Source: Prochlorococcus marinus str. MIT 1013
GTDB lineage: Bacteria; Cyanobacteriota; Cyanobacteriia; PCC-6307; Cyanobiaceae
Assembly (NCBI RefSeq): GCF_027359395.1
Contig: NZ_CP114778.1
Span: 1,674,001-1,738,000 of the forward strand
Direction of reading: 5' to 3'
DNA: 64,000 nucleotides
Numbering within the stretch: position 1 is the stretch's first letter; each line of letters begins with the position of its first letter. The notes under the pieces were generated by a model, which saw only the letters and a program-made list of their open reading frames with translations, was not told the origin of the DNA and did no database searches. The position numbers were made by a program, and so were the translations under genes. This document shows positions 50,402-59,614 of the stretch, piece by piece.

Positions 50402-50448
50402 TTCTTGTTAGTTCTTAAAAGCTATCAGTCATATAAGGATATTGATTG

Positions 50449-52116
50449 TCAACCATTTAGGCTGTCAATTGCAGCTGTGAGTGCTTCTTTTCTTGTACCA
50501 ATTACATCAACTCCAAATTTAGCAAGTCTGTCTTTTACTCTTCCTGTTGCACCAGCAACATATGCTTTCCTTGAGTTGTTTATCGCTTCCTGAACCATAT
50601 CTTCTATTGCGAGAGTTGCAGTAACTCCGAGCCTGGGAACATCAGTTATATCAAGAATAAGAACTTTATAATTTCTTACAAGCATCATTCTTTCAGTAAT
50701 TCCTTTTGCTGCTCCAAAACTAAGTGGCCCTTTTAATCTGAATAGCATTACTTCTCCAGCACAACGATCTAAAAGTGCTTTTTCATCTGAGGGGAGTTGT
50801 GCATTTGCTGCATTGCTATTCGATGATGAATCAAATGGGTTGTCAGCTTCCATTCCCTCTAATTGAGTCTCTGTAATGGAATCGATTGTGAGCATATTTG
50901 CTATAAATACACCAACTAGTACAGCCCAAATCAAGTCCCAGAAAACTGTCATTAAAAGGACTCCATACATCACACTTGCGGTTTTAAGCGAAAGTCTATG
51001 AGCTCTTAATAAAAATCCCCAATCAATAATGCCTAAGCCAACTTTTATTAAAATTCCTGCAAGAAGAGCTGTAGGAATCTGAGCGGCTAGAGGACCAGCA
51101 CCAACTAGAACGAATAGCAATACAATCGAATGAACCATCCCTGAAATTGGGGTGGAACCTCCAGATTTGACATTTATTACTGTTCGCATAGTTGCCCCAG
51201 CTCCAGGCAAACCTGTAAAAATACCAGCTACTGCATTTCCAATTCCTTGTCCAATTAGCTCTCTATCAGAATTGTGCCTGGTTTGAGAAATATTATCTGC
51301 TACAAGAGATGTAAGAAGGGAGTCAATAGCACCAAGAACAGCAAGGACTAGTCCAGCTTTAAGAATTATTGGGAAGAAATTATCAAAGCTTGGGTCTGGG
51401 AGACTTAAAGAAAGCCCACCCTCTGGTATTGCTCCTATTCTGTCTATGGAACTATCACCAAACAGAACTATTGATAAAGGAGTAACTATCAATAATGCTA
51501 AAAGAGGAGAAGGGACCCATTGACTTATTTTGCGGGGGGTCAGAAACACTATCGCAAGTGTCATTACTGCAACTGCTATTGCAGCCCCATTTGGTTCGAA
51601 ATTGTTAACTAGAGTTGAAAGAGATTCTAATACTCCTCCTCGAGTTGATATCCCAAGTAAAGGTCCTATCTGAAGAGTAATTATGATTACTCCAATTCCA
51701 GACATAAAGCCTGAAACTACTGAGTATGGAACAAGTGTTATATATTTACCAAGCCTTAGTAGGCCAAATAATATCTGGAATAATCCTCCAATGACTACCG
51801 CGGCCATTACTAAAGGAAGAATTTCGCCAGCAGATAAATCTCTAGGTACTCCTACAGCTGCCAAGCTGGCAACTACACCCGCAACCGTTACGCTCATCGG
51901 CCCGGTTGGTCCACTTACTTGTGCAGGCGTTCCTCCAAATAAAGCAGCGAGGAAGCCAACTACTACTGCCCCGTAAAGACCGTAAATAGCGCCTCCAGGG
52001 CCAAGTGCAGCATTACCAAACGCTAAAGCTAGTGGCAGTGCAACAACAGCAGCAGTCAAGCCGCCTAATACGTCACCTCTAATATTTTTCAGGTGAAAGC
52101 CATTAATTAACGCCAA
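50449..52116 (-). CDS. bicA: SulP-family transporter, BicA-like bicarbonate transporter
   Basis: A 555-residue SulP/SLC26 protein. Around ten to fourteen hydrophobic segments (about 10-400) start with GDVLGGLTAAVVALPLALAFG and include GGTPAQVSGPTGPMSV, and a C-terminal STAS domain (about 430-550) includes VLILDITDVPRLGVTATLAI. BicA is the low-affinity, high-flux Na+/HCO3- symporter. Sequence alone cannot exclude sulfate transport, but the adjacent sbtA and sbtB favour bicarbonate. The start is TTG at 52114-52116. Confidence 0.85.
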   Translation of the reverse strand: MALINGFHLKNIRGDVLGGLTAAVVALPLALAFGNAALGPGGAIYGLYGAVVVGFLAALFGGTPAQVSGPTGPMSVTVAGVVASLAAVGVPRDLSAGEILPLVMAAVVIGGLFQILFGLLRLGKYITLVPYSVVSGFMSGIGVIIITLQIGPLLGISTRGGVLESLSTLVNNFEPNGAAIAVAVMTLAIVFLTPRKISQWVPSPLLALLIVTPLSIVLFGDSSIDRIGAIPEGGLSLSLPDPSFDNFFPIILKAGLVLAVLGAIDSLLTSLVADNISQTRHNSDRELIGQGIGNAVAGIFTGLPGAGATMRTVINVKSGGSTPISGMVHSIVLLFVLVGAGPLAAQIPTALLAGILIKVGLGIIDWGFLLRAHRLSLKTASVMYGVLLMTVFWDLIWAVLVGVFIANMLTIDSITETQLEGMEADNPFDSSSNSNAANAQLPSDEKALLDRCAGEVMLFRLKGPLSFGAAKGITERMMLVRNYKVLILDITDVPRLGVTATLAIEDMVQEAINNSRKAYVAGATGRVKDRLAKFGVDVIGTRKEALTAAIDSLNG

Positions 52117-52259
52117 TCGACTCTCCTAACTTGATTTGACTTGAATAAGCCTATCTCTTCAAGGTTCCATTAAGATCTGGAATCTCTACTTTTAAATACT
52201 TATATTGAATAGAAATCATTGAAAAGATTGATTTTTACTAAGAAAGAAGCTTGATTTCG

Positions 52260-53195
52260 ATGGCATTAGATGGTTTTAAGGATTATTTCAAAATCCTTGG
52301 CATTAGTAGAAATGCTTCAGATGAAGATATCAAAAGTGCTTTCAGGAAACTTGCTAGAAAATTTCATCCTGATTTACATCCACATGATGAGAGGGCTGAG
52401 TCGAAATTCAAAGAAATAAATGAAGCTTATGAGATTCTTTCAGATGAGGATAAAAAAAAGTCTTATGAACAATTTCTAAATTATTGGTTTAAAAATATTG
52501 ATGGAAAATCGAGAGATTTTCATAGGGAAAATGATGATCAGAGCTTTGATGAATATCTAAATTTCGATGATTTTTTGAGTGATTTAATTGGAAGATTTAG
52601 TGAGGTTGGTAAAGAAATTTACTCAAATATATCTTCAGATAAGAATCCTCAATCTTTAAATCTTAATGCTGAATTTAATTTGCAGATTAGTTTTTTTGAA
52701 GCTTTGAATGGAGCTAAAAAGAATCTTTTAGTAAATGATGAACGTATTGAGGTGGAAATTCCAAAAGGAATTGAGACAGGATCAAAAATCCGTATTAAAA
52801 ATAAGGGTAATATACAGTCTGGGAAAGGGAAAAGAGGAGATTTATTGATTGAAATCAGCATTAAATCTCATCCGATTTGGAAAGTTAAAGGTTTAGATGT
52901 TTATGCAGATTTACCTATCTCTTTAGATGAATTAGCTTTAGGCACAAATACTTGGGTTGCCTCTCCTCGAGGAGATAAATATTTATCAATACCTTCTGGA
53001 AGTTTACCTGATCAACAAATCAGATTAAAAGGCCAAGGATTACATAACTTAGATACCCAAGGAGATTTGTTTTTTACTCTAAAATTAAAATTACCTGAAA
53101 GCTGGTCAGATGATGAGTTGAGACTCATTGAAAAGCTTAGATCTGTTCGAATAGATGAACCTCGTTCAAGTTGGTTCGATCAGGCTAGGACTTAA
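52260..53195 (+). CDS. DnaJ-like co-chaperone (CbpA type, no zinc finger)
   Basis: A J-domain protein of about 311 residues. The J domain (about 6-72) has the HPD motif in ARKFHPDLHPHDE. The following acidic region lacks the CxxCxGxG zinc-finger repeats of true DnaJ. The C-terminal substrate-binding folds start at about 130 (LNLNAEFNLQISFFEALNGA) and include LPISLDELALGTNTWV. It would recruit a DnaK. The ATG at 52260 is chosen; TTG at 52251 is in frame. hemB follows after 49 bases. Confidence 0.9.
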   Translation: MALDGFKDYFKILGISRNASDEDIKSAFRKLARKFHPDLHPHDERAESKFKEINEAYEILSDEDKKKSYEQFLNYWFKNIDGKSRDFHRENDDQSFDEYLNFDDFLSDLIGRFSEVGKEIYSNISSDKNPQSLNLNAEFNLQISFFEALNGAKKNLLVNDERIEVEIPKGIETGSKIRIKNKGNIQSGKGKRGDLLIEISIKSHPIWKVKGLDVYADLPISLDELALGTNTWVASPRGDKYLSIPSGSLPDQQIRLKGQGLHNLDTQGDLFFTLKLKLPESWSDDELRLIEKLRSVRIDEPRSSWFDQART

Positions 53196-53244
53196 AGGAA
53201 GTAAAATCTAGTTATCTCTAATGTAGTTATCTCTATTGGTCAAT

Positions 53245-54246
53245 ATGGATCTTATTTATCGGCCCCGTCGTCTTCGTAGAACAAATTCTTTAAGAGATAT
53301 GGTTAGAGAGAATAGTGTCTCTGCCTCTGACTTTATTTATCCTCTTTTTGTTCATGAAGGTTCAGATATTCAAGAAATACCAGCGATGCCAGGTGCATTT
53401 CGCTGGTCAATGGATGGATTGGTTGATGAAGTTAAACGTGCTTGGAATCTAGGTATTAGATGTGTCGTTCTATTCCCAAAAGTTCCTGACGAGCTAAAAA
53501 CAGAAGATGGAGTTGAATGTTTTAATGAAAAAGGTTTAATACCAAGGTCTATTGAAAGATTGAAAATAGAGATACCTGAAATGTGTGTCATGACCGATGT
53601 CGCTTTAGATCCTTATTCTTGTGATGGTCATGATGGAATAGTTAGTAATCAAGGAATAATTTTGAATGATGAAACCGTTGATTATTTATGTAAACAAGCT
53701 GTGGTTCAAGCACAATCTGGAGCAGATTTAATCGGACCTAGTGACATGATGGATGGAAGAGTAGGAGCTATAAGAGAAGCTTTAGATGATGAAGGTTTTG
53801 AACATGTAGGAATAATTAGTTACACCGCAAAGTATTCATCTGCCTATTACGGGCCTTTTAGAGAAGCTTTAGATTCTGCTCCCAGATCATTAGCAAATAA
53901 GCCTATCCCGAAAAATAAAAACACCTATCAGATGGACCCAGCGAATGCTAGAGAAGCTATAACAGAAGCTCAACTTGACGAACAAGAGGGATCTGACATC
54001 CTAATGGTCAAACCTGGTTTGGCTTATTTAGATATTATTTATCGTTTAAGGGAAGAAGCAGAATTGCCAATCGCTGCTTATAACGTTAGTGGGGAGTATT
54101 CAATGGTCAAAGCTGCTGCACAAAGAGGTTGGATAGATGAAAAGGCAATCGTTTTGGAAACTTTATTGAGTTTTAAAAGAGCTGGAGCAAATCTAATTCT
54201 TACATATCATGCGTGTGATGCCGCAGGATGGCTAAAAGAACAATAG
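53245..54246 (+). CDS. hemB: Delta-aminolevulinic acid dehydratase (porphobilinogen synthase)
   Basis: A 333-residue enzyme that condenses two ALA molecules in tetrapyrrole synthesis. The RPRRLRRTNSLRDMVREN N-terminus, a metal-site VALDPYSCDGHDGI (a cysteine-poor, Mg-type site), the Schiff-base lysine region YTAKYSSAYYGPFREA and MVKPGLAYLDII are standard. The ATG at 53245 is preferred to the TTG at 53236. It supplies the chlorophyll pathway in which chlM, at 5.5 kb, also acts. Confidence 0.96.
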   Translation: MDLIYRPRRLRRTNSLRDMVRENSVSASDFIYPLFVHEGSDIQEIPAMPGAFRWSMDGLVDEVKRAWNLGIRCVVLFPKVPDELKTEDGVECFNEKGLIPRSIERLKIEIPEMCVMTDVALDPYSCDGHDGIVSNQGIILNDETVDYLCKQAVVQAQSGADLIGPSDMMDGRVGAIREALDDEGFEHVGIISYTAKYSSAYYGPFREALDSAPRSLANKPIPKNKNTYQMDPANAREAITEAQLDEQEGSDILMVKPGLAYLDIIYRLREEAELPIAAYNVSGEYSMVKAAAQRGWIDEKAIVLETLLSFKRAGANLILTYHACDAAGWLKEQ

Positions 54247-54293
54247 AGTTAATTAAAAAAATTGTTAAAAATTTCAATTTTCAATCAAAAGTA

Positions 54294-54698
54294 ATGCTAG
54301 AAAAAAAGTCTGACTTAAATATTGAAAGTGTTCATCGCCTCGGCCATGTAGCTATAAGAGTGGATAATGTTGACAGGGCTAAAAGTTTTTACTTGCGCTT
54401 AGGAATGAAGCTTGTTTGGGATGACCCTGATTGGTGTTATTTAGAGACAGGAGAGAATAAAGATGGCCTTGCTTTGCTTGGCCCGGGCTATAAAGCTGCT
54501 GGTCCACATTTTGCATTTCATTTCACTAATAGGGATGAAATAGAGAGAATTCATGATTCTCTAAAAAATCAAGGTGTAAAGGTTGGCGCTTTGCATGATC
54601 ATCGAGATGGAACTTCTTCTTTTTATTTGAAAGATACAGAAGGTAATTGGTTGGAAATGCTTTATCACCCATCAGCAGGAATTCCAACAAATCAATAG
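54294..54698 (+). CDS. VOC-superfamily (glyoxalase I-like) protein
   Basis: A 134-residue vicinal-oxygen-chelate protein. HRLGHVAIRVDNVDRAKSFYLRLGMKLVWD gives the first module and PHFAFHFTNRDEIERIHD with GNWLEMLYHP the second. Histidines and a glutamate in these strands are probable metal ligands. It may be a glyoxalase or bleomycin-resistance-type dioxygenase relative, with substrate unknown. The frame is open from 54228, inside hemB, so a longer version is possible; I prefer the ATG at 54294 as it begins just before the domain. Confidence 0.82.
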   Translation: MLEKKSDLNIESVHRLGHVAIRVDNVDRAKSFYLRLGMKLVWDDPDWCYLETGENKDGLALLGPGYKAAGPHFAFHFTNRDEIERIHDSLKNQGVKVGALHDHRDGTSSFYLKDTEGNWLEMLYHPSAGIPTNQ

Positions 54699-54713
54699 AC
54701 TTTAGGTAGACGA

Positions 54714-57128
54714 ATGGGATTTAAAATAAATCATGATGATTCTGAAAAAACACAAATAATTATAGAATCTTTGGAGTTGCTTGAATGGCCAACTGTTTGT
54801 AGCCATTTGTCTACATTCGCGGTTACCCAACAAGGTCGTAATAGATGTGAAAGCTTTGATTTGCCATTAGATATATCTCTTAGCCAGCAGCTATTGTGCC
54901 AAACATTAGAAATTGGATCATTGGACATTTCTCTTGATGGAGGAATATCTTTTGAAGGTGTTCATGATTTGGAAAATATTCTTTTGATATGCTCCAAAGG
55001 TGGTGTCGCCATAGGTGAGGATTTATTAAAAGTAGCTGATACTTTAAGAGCTGCTAGAAAATTACGAAAACTAATATTTGATCAATTAATCCGTCCACGA
55101 CTCTCTGAATTACTAAAAGACATTGCAACTTTGCCTGAATTGCAAAAACTCCTTGAATTTGGGCTGGATGAAGGTGGGCGAATTGCAGATCGTGCTAGTC
55201 CAAAACTCTCTGAATTACGACGCTATAGGAATTCGGTACGTCTTCAAAGAAAAGATATTCTTCAGGATATCATCCGGAAATATAGTGGATTACTTCAAGA
55301 TAATATTATCTCAGAGAGGTATGGAAGACCTGTCTTAGCATTTAAAGCTGGTACTTCTGACCAGATTAAAGGAATGGTTCATGATAGTTCAGCTTCAGGA
55401 AATACGATCTATGTCGAGCCACAAGTTGTCATATCAATAGGGAATCGTTTGGCTAAAATCGATTCTGAAATCTCAAATGAAGAGAGGAGACTTTTAGCTA
55501 ATTGGAGTAAAGAGGTTGGTTTTAATGCTGATGTAATAGCTCATTTAGGAGAGATTCTTTTGCAGATTGAGTTTGCATTGTCACGAGCACGTTACTCTAA
55601 ATGGCTTAATGGGGTACCCGCAATTCTTGATGAACAAGAAAATACATTATTTGAGATTAAAGATTTTCGTCATCCTTTATTAGTTTGGAATGATTTTCAT
55701 GAGAAAAAAAATACGGTAGTTCCAACTAGTTTTGATGTTCCATCTGATTTGAAAGTTGTTGCAATTACAGGTCCTAATACTGGTGGCAAAACAGTTGCTT
55801 TGAAAAGTATTGGTCTAGCAGTTTTAATGGCAAAGGCAGGTTTACTTTTACCATGTACAGGTTCACCAAGATTGCCTTGGTGTAAAAATATTTTAGCTGA
55901 TATTGGTGATGAACAGTCATTGCAGCAGAATTTATCTACATTTAGTGGACATATCCTTCGTATAAGTCGAATACTCGATGCCATAGCTTCTTTCCCTGGT
56001 ACGACTCTCGTTCTATTAGATGAAGTTGGAGCAGGAACTGATCCCTCTGAGGGTACAGCTTTAGCCATGGCTTTGTTAAAGATCATGGCGGATAGAGCAC
56101 GATTAACTATTGCTACTACTCATTTTGGCGAATTAAAAGCTCTGAAATATAGTGATTCAAGATTTGAAAATGCTTCAGTTTCTTTTGATAGTGAAACAAT
56201 AAAACCAACCTTTCATTTGCAATGGGGAATTCCTGGCCGAAGTAATGCAATTGAGATTTCAAAAAGACTTGGTCTTGATTTGGATGTGATAAAACGTGCT
56301 CAAGAGTTTATCAATCCTGCAAGTGTTGATAATGTTAATCAAGTTATTAAAGGCCTAGAAAAACAACGAGAGCGGCAACAATCAGCAGCTGAAGATGCCG
56401 CGGCTTTATTAGCAAAAACTGAATTATTACATGAAGAATTACTTGATAGTTGGCAGAAACAACGTCAACAAACGGAAAAGTTTAATGAACAAGGAAGGTT
56501 CAAATTGGAGTCATCAATTCGAGAAGGTCAAAAAGAAGTTAGACATTTGATTAAACGATTGCGTGATCAAAATGCTAGTGGTGAAACAGCAAGAAAGGTT
56601 GGTAAACGATTACGACAAATGGAGAAGGGATATCGAAGCCATAGGCAGATTCCGCATAAGCCGGGCTGGGTTCCCAAGATTGGAGACAAAGTCAGATTGT
56701 CTTCTATAGGTAAAGCAGGTGAAATAATTTCTTTCTCAGATGATGGAATGCAATTAACAGTATTATGCGGAGTTTTTCGAAGCACAGTTAGCTTATCTGC
56801 AGTAGAAAGTCTTGATGGTCAAAAAGCGGAAGTAAATACAACTGTGAAAGTAAAAACTTCGCAAGTAAGAAAGAATTTTTCTTTGGTTCGCACTAAAAAA
56901 AATACTCTAGATGTAAGAGGTTTACGAGTACATGAAGCCGAGGGGGTAATTGAAGAAAGGTTGAGGAATTGTTCTGGTGCATTGTGGGTTATTCATGGAA
57001 TTGGTTCTGGGAAACTTAAAAAAGGTTTGAGGAAATGGTTAGATTCGCTTTCTTATATTGAGAAAGTAGCCGATGCAGAACCTCATGACGGCGGTCCAGG
57101 ATGTAGTGTTATATGGATGCTTGAATAA
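54714..57128 (+). CDS. mutS2: MutS2 with C-terminal Smr endonuclease domain
   Basis: An 804-residue MutS2. It has the MutS core and ATPase domain (AITGPNTGGKTVALKSIG, STFSGHILRIS, LLDEVGAGTDPSEGTA), a long coiled coil (about 530-640), and a C-terminal Smr domain starting LDVRGLRVHEAEGVIEERL and containing VIHGIGSGKLKKGLRKWL. MutS2 lacks the mismatch-recognition domain; it acts in recombination suppression and ribosome-collision rescue in other bacteria. It starts 15 bases after the VOC gene. Confidence 0.95.
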   Translation: MGFKINHDDSEKTQIIIESLELLEWPTVCSHLSTFAVTQQGRNRCESFDLPLDISLSQQLLCQTLEIGSLDISLDGGISFEGVHDLENILLICSKGGVAIGEDLLKVADTLRAARKLRKLIFDQLIRPRLSELLKDIATLPELQKLLEFGLDEGGRIADRASPKLSELRRYRNSVRLQRKDILQDIIRKYSGLLQDNIISERYGRPVLAFKAGTSDQIKGMVHDSSASGNTIYVEPQVVISIGNRLAKIDSEISNEERRLLANWSKEVGFNADVIAHLGEILLQIEFALSRARYSKWLNGVPAILDEQENTLFEIKDFRHPLLVWNDFHEKKNTVVPTSFDVPSDLKVVAITGPNTGGKTVALKSIGLAVLMAKAGLLLPCTGSPRLPWCKNILADIGDEQSLQQNLSTFSGHILRISRILDAIASFPGTTLVLLDEVGAGTDPSEGTALAMALLKIMADRARLTIATTHFGELKALKYSDSRFENASVSFDSETIKPTFHLQWGIPGRSNAIEISKRLGLDLDVIKRAQEFINPASVDNVNQVIKGLEKQRERQQSAAEDAAALLAKTELLHEELLDSWQKQRQQTEKFNEQGRFKLESSIREGQKEVRHLIKRLRDQNASGETARKVGKRLRQMEKGYRSHRQIPHKPGWVPKIGDKVRLSSIGKAGEIISFSDDGMQLTVLCGVFRSTVSLSAVESLDGQKAEVNTTVKVKTSQVRKNFSLVRTKKNTLDVRGLRVHEAEGVIEERLRNCSGALWVIHGIGSGKLKKGLRKWLDSLSYIEKVADAEPHDGGPGCSVIWMLE

Positions 57129-57229
57129 TTTTGAGGTGAAAAATTATCAAAAGTCACTTCAAATTCTTTAATTTAGCAAGTATGAATTTAAGAATTATTA
57201 TTTAGTTTATTGGTCATATATATTTCTAA

Positions 57230-58219
57230 ATGCAATTTATTGATCAGGCCATTATTGATGTCAGGGCAGGTTCAGGTGGTGATGGCATCTCTGCTTTTAG
57301 AAGAGAAAAGTATGTTCCAGCAGGTGGACCTGCGGGTGGAGATGGAGGACAAGGAGGAAATGTTGTTTTAGAGGCTGATGATAATTTACAAACTCTTCTG
57401 GATTTCAAATTTCAGAAATTAATTTCTGCTGAGAATGGTCATAGAGGTGGTCCTAATAGATGCACTGGAGCATCAGGAAAAGATACCGTACTTAAAGTTC
57501 CATGCGGAACAGAGGTCAGACATCTTTCTACAAATATCATTTTTGGTGACTTAACTCACAAAGGACAGCAACTGATTGTCGCGTTTGGTGGGAAAGGAGG
57601 TTTCGGTAATGCTCGCTATCTATCAAACAGTAATAGAGCTCCAGAAAAATTTACTGAAGGGAAAGTTGGTGAAGAATGGTCATTGCAATTGGAATTAAAA
57701 CTTCTAGCAGAAGTTGGAATTATTGGTTTGCCGAATGCAGGTAAAAGCACGCTGATTTCTGTACTCTCCTCTGCAAGACCAAAAATTGCTGATTATCCTT
57801 TTACAACTTTAATACCTAATCTCGGAGTAGTAAGAAGACCCTCAGGAGACGGAACAGTTTTTGCAGATATTCCTGGTTTAATTTCTGGCGCCTCAAAAGG
57901 TATTGGACTAGGGCATGATTTTCTCCGACATATTGAAAGAACAAAGGTTTTGCTTCATCTAATTGACTCAGCATCAACCGATCCGATAAATGATTTCAAA
58001 ACTATTAATGAGGAATTAACTTCTTATGGTCATGGTTTAATTTCTAGGCCTAGAATTTTTGTTTTAAATAAGAAAGAACTATTAAGTGAGAACGAAATTA
58101 AAAAACTTCTAAATAAAATTGAGAAATTAACTGGGAAAAAGGTACATATAATTTCTGCAGTAACGAAATTTGGTCTTGATGATTTGCTTAGTTCTATTTG
58201 GAAAGAACTTGGATATTAA
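57230..58219 (+). CDS. obg: GTPase Obg/CgtA
   Basis: A 329-residue Obg GTPase. The glycine-rich Obg fold covers about 1-158 ([23 protein letters not shown]) and the G domain follows with [27 protein letters not shown] and LNKKEL. The C-terminal OCT domain is absent, as expected in this group. Obg binds the 50S subunit and links ribosome assembly with stress. It follows mutS2 after about 100 AT-rich bases. Confidence 0.96.
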   Translation: MQFIDQAIIDVRAGSGGDGISAFRREKYVPAGGPAGGDGGQGGNVVLEADDNLQTLLDFKFQKLISAENGHRGGPNRCTGASGKDTVLKVPCGTEVRHLSTNIIFGDLTHKGQQLIVAFGGKGGFGNARYLSNSNRAPEKFTEGKVGEEWSLQLELKLLAEVGIIGLPNAGKSTLISVLSSARPKIADYPFTTLIPNLGVVRRPSGDGTVFADIPGLISGASKGIGLGHDFLRHIERTKVLLHLIDSASTDPINDFKTINEELTSYGHGLISRPRIFVLNKKELLSENEIKKLLNKIEKLTGKKVHIISAVTKFGLDDLLSSIWKELGY

Positions 58220-58296
58220 TTAATTGTTATGAGTGAATCATACCTACTTGTCTTACAGTTAATTTTTGGTCATAACTGAGAAGAGTTTTTAAAATT

Positions 58297-58479
58297 ATGG
58301 ATTTCTACAGTTGTTTCGATGGACAAGGAGAAATTATTGCTCGTTGCCAGACTGATCAAGATATTAATGTTCTAAGAAAAATGGGTAGACCTATCGCCAA
58401 GGTAAGTCAAATGAAAAGCGAGGAGGCAGTTGTATGCTCTTTAACTGGCAGCCCTTCAGATTTTAATATGGATTATTAA
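58297..58479 (+). CDS. Small conserved-looking hypothetical peptide
   Basis: A 60-residue acidic peptide starting MDFYSCFDGQGEIIARC and containing NVLRKMGRPIAKVSQMKS. I do not recognise a characterised family. Support comes from its good ATG start, a stop followed 16 bases later by a strong terminator, and codon use like its neighbours. There are three cysteines. It may share the obg transcript or have its own promoter in the 77-base gap. The function is unknown. Confidence 0.75.
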   Translation: MDFYSCFDGQGEIIARCQTDQDINVLRKMGRPIAKVSQMKSEEAVVCSLTGSPSDFNMDY

Positions 58480-58495
58480 TTGATTTAAAGAAAAC

Positions 58496-58528
58496 AAAAA
58501 GGGGGCAATTCAAATTCCCCCTTTTTTT
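58496..58528. terminator. Bidirectional hairpin terminator between the small peptide gene and CP12
   Basis: AAAAAGGGGG at 58496-58505 and CCCCCTTTTT at 58517-58526 form a strong stem around an 11-base AT-rich loop; the T-run continues to 58528 and beyond. A-runs upstream give the opposite strand a U-tract too. It serves the + gene ending at 58479 and the - gene (CP12) ending at 58546. Confidence 0.9.
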
Positions 58529-58545
58529 CTTTTTTTTTCAAGATA

Positions 58546-58764
58546 TTAATCGTCGTATACTAAGCACTCTGGTTCATCAGGGTTAGCGTCGCAGAAAAGT
58601 TCAAGCGCATTTGGATCATGCTTGTCTTCAGGATGATGTTCTTTATATTCCTTAAGTGAATTAAGTTCGTCTTCTAAGTGATGGAGCTTAGATTCGTTTC
58701 CCTGAGCTTTGGCTTGTTGGATCTCAGATTCATCCTTTTTAATATGCTCGTCAATGGTTTTCAT
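58546..58764 (-). CDS. CP12, Calvin-cycle redox regulator, with only the C-terminal cysteine pair
   Basis: A 72-residue disordered, highly charged peptide. The C-terminal motif ALELFCDANPDEPECLVYDD is diagnostic of CP12, which ties GAPDH and phosphoribulokinase into an inactive complex in the dark. Cysteines are at about 58 and 67. The N-terminal cysteine pair and the AWDxVEEL core of the classical form are absent; the sequence is replaced by a charged helix. The frame is open to 58881, but the ATG at 58764 gives a normal CP12 length. The 178 bases upstream hold no gene. Confidence 0.9.
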   Translation of the reverse strand: MKTIDEHIKKDESEIQQAKAQGNESKLHHLEDELNSLKEYKEHHPEDKHDPNALELFCDANPDEPECLVYDD

Positions 58765-58942
58765 GGCTTCTTGTAAGAGCAGGATAATTTGATTTATACA
58801 ATAATTATGATGGAGCAATAATGCACGTGGTTTGTGAATTTGGTTGGATTTCCTCACCATTTCCTGACTTGAAACCTCCAAAAGGGATCTTTTGTAAGTT
58901 CCTTACTTGAATTTAGAATTGATAATTTATTTATTTATTTAT

Positions 58943-59605
58943 TCAACGATCAGATGCTTCTAGCTTCCTTTGGCTTTCTAAAAAATCAAAAACGCTCTTA
59001 TCGCCTATATCTGCCTCTGCAGGCAGGTTGAATTTCCTTATTCCCATTATTAGCAATAGCAAGGACGAGACCATTAGCAGTGCCAAAGTAAAACTTTCAT
59101 TAGCTAATTCAGTTAAATATCCAATTAAAGCAATTGGAATAAAAATCGTTATCCCTATCGCTTCAATTCTTCTAAAACAAAAAAACTCTTTGAAACCAAT
59201 CCCCGTTAAAGAAGCAAAAAGTGGACCGATAAGTAATATCGATTTTGGATCTTCTCTAAGGCCATAGATGAGATTTGTTACTCCAAAATGATATGAAAGT
59301 ATTAAAAATCCAATACAACCGAGTATCCAGAAAATTATTAGTGTTTGATGTAAAGGTCTTAAATATATATGGATCCACTTAAGACTTAGACCCATACTTA
59401 TTGACATGCCAAGTAGACAAATCCATGTTTGATCAGATCCATTGGTAAACCATTGGGCTATTCCTATTGAAAAGAATAAGCCGCAGAAAAGAATTGATAA
59501 GCGGTAAAATAAAACTTCTTTTTTATCATTAGAAGTTACTATAAAATCTCCATAAACTCCTTTAATTGAATTTGATGATTGAAAGTAGGAATCTGCTTGT
59601 TTCAT
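58943..59605 (-). CDS. DUF2301-type integral membrane protein
   Basis: A 220-residue protein with about six hydrophobic segments and a hydrophilic N-terminal tail of 30 residues. Features such as LIGPLFASLTGIGFKEFFCFRRIEA, typical of cyanobacterial DUF2301, are visible. The function is unknown. It starts 9 bases after the GST gene stop on the same strand, so the two may be co-transcribed. Confidence 0.75.
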   Translation of the reverse strand: MKQADSYFQSSNSIKGVYGDFIVTSNDKKEVLFYRLSILFCGLFFSIGIAQWFTNGSDQTWICLLGMSISMGLSLKWIHIYLRPLHQTLIIFWILGCIGFLILSYHFGVTNLIYGLREDPKSILLIGPLFASLTGIGFKEFFCFRRIEAIGITIFIPIALIGYLTELANESFTLALLMVSSLLLLIMGIRKFNLPAEADIGDKSVFDFLESQRKLEASDR

Positions 59606-59614
59606 TTTTGATCA

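Noticed and set aside
55697-56086. 129-codon - strand frame inside mutS2
   Set aside because: It is antisense to the conserved ATPase domain of mutS2; its content is explained by the reverse complement of that domain.
57162-57196. AATTCTT/AAGAATT inverted repeat before obg
   Set aside because: A 7-base AT-only stem with a 21-base loop is expected by chance in this composition.
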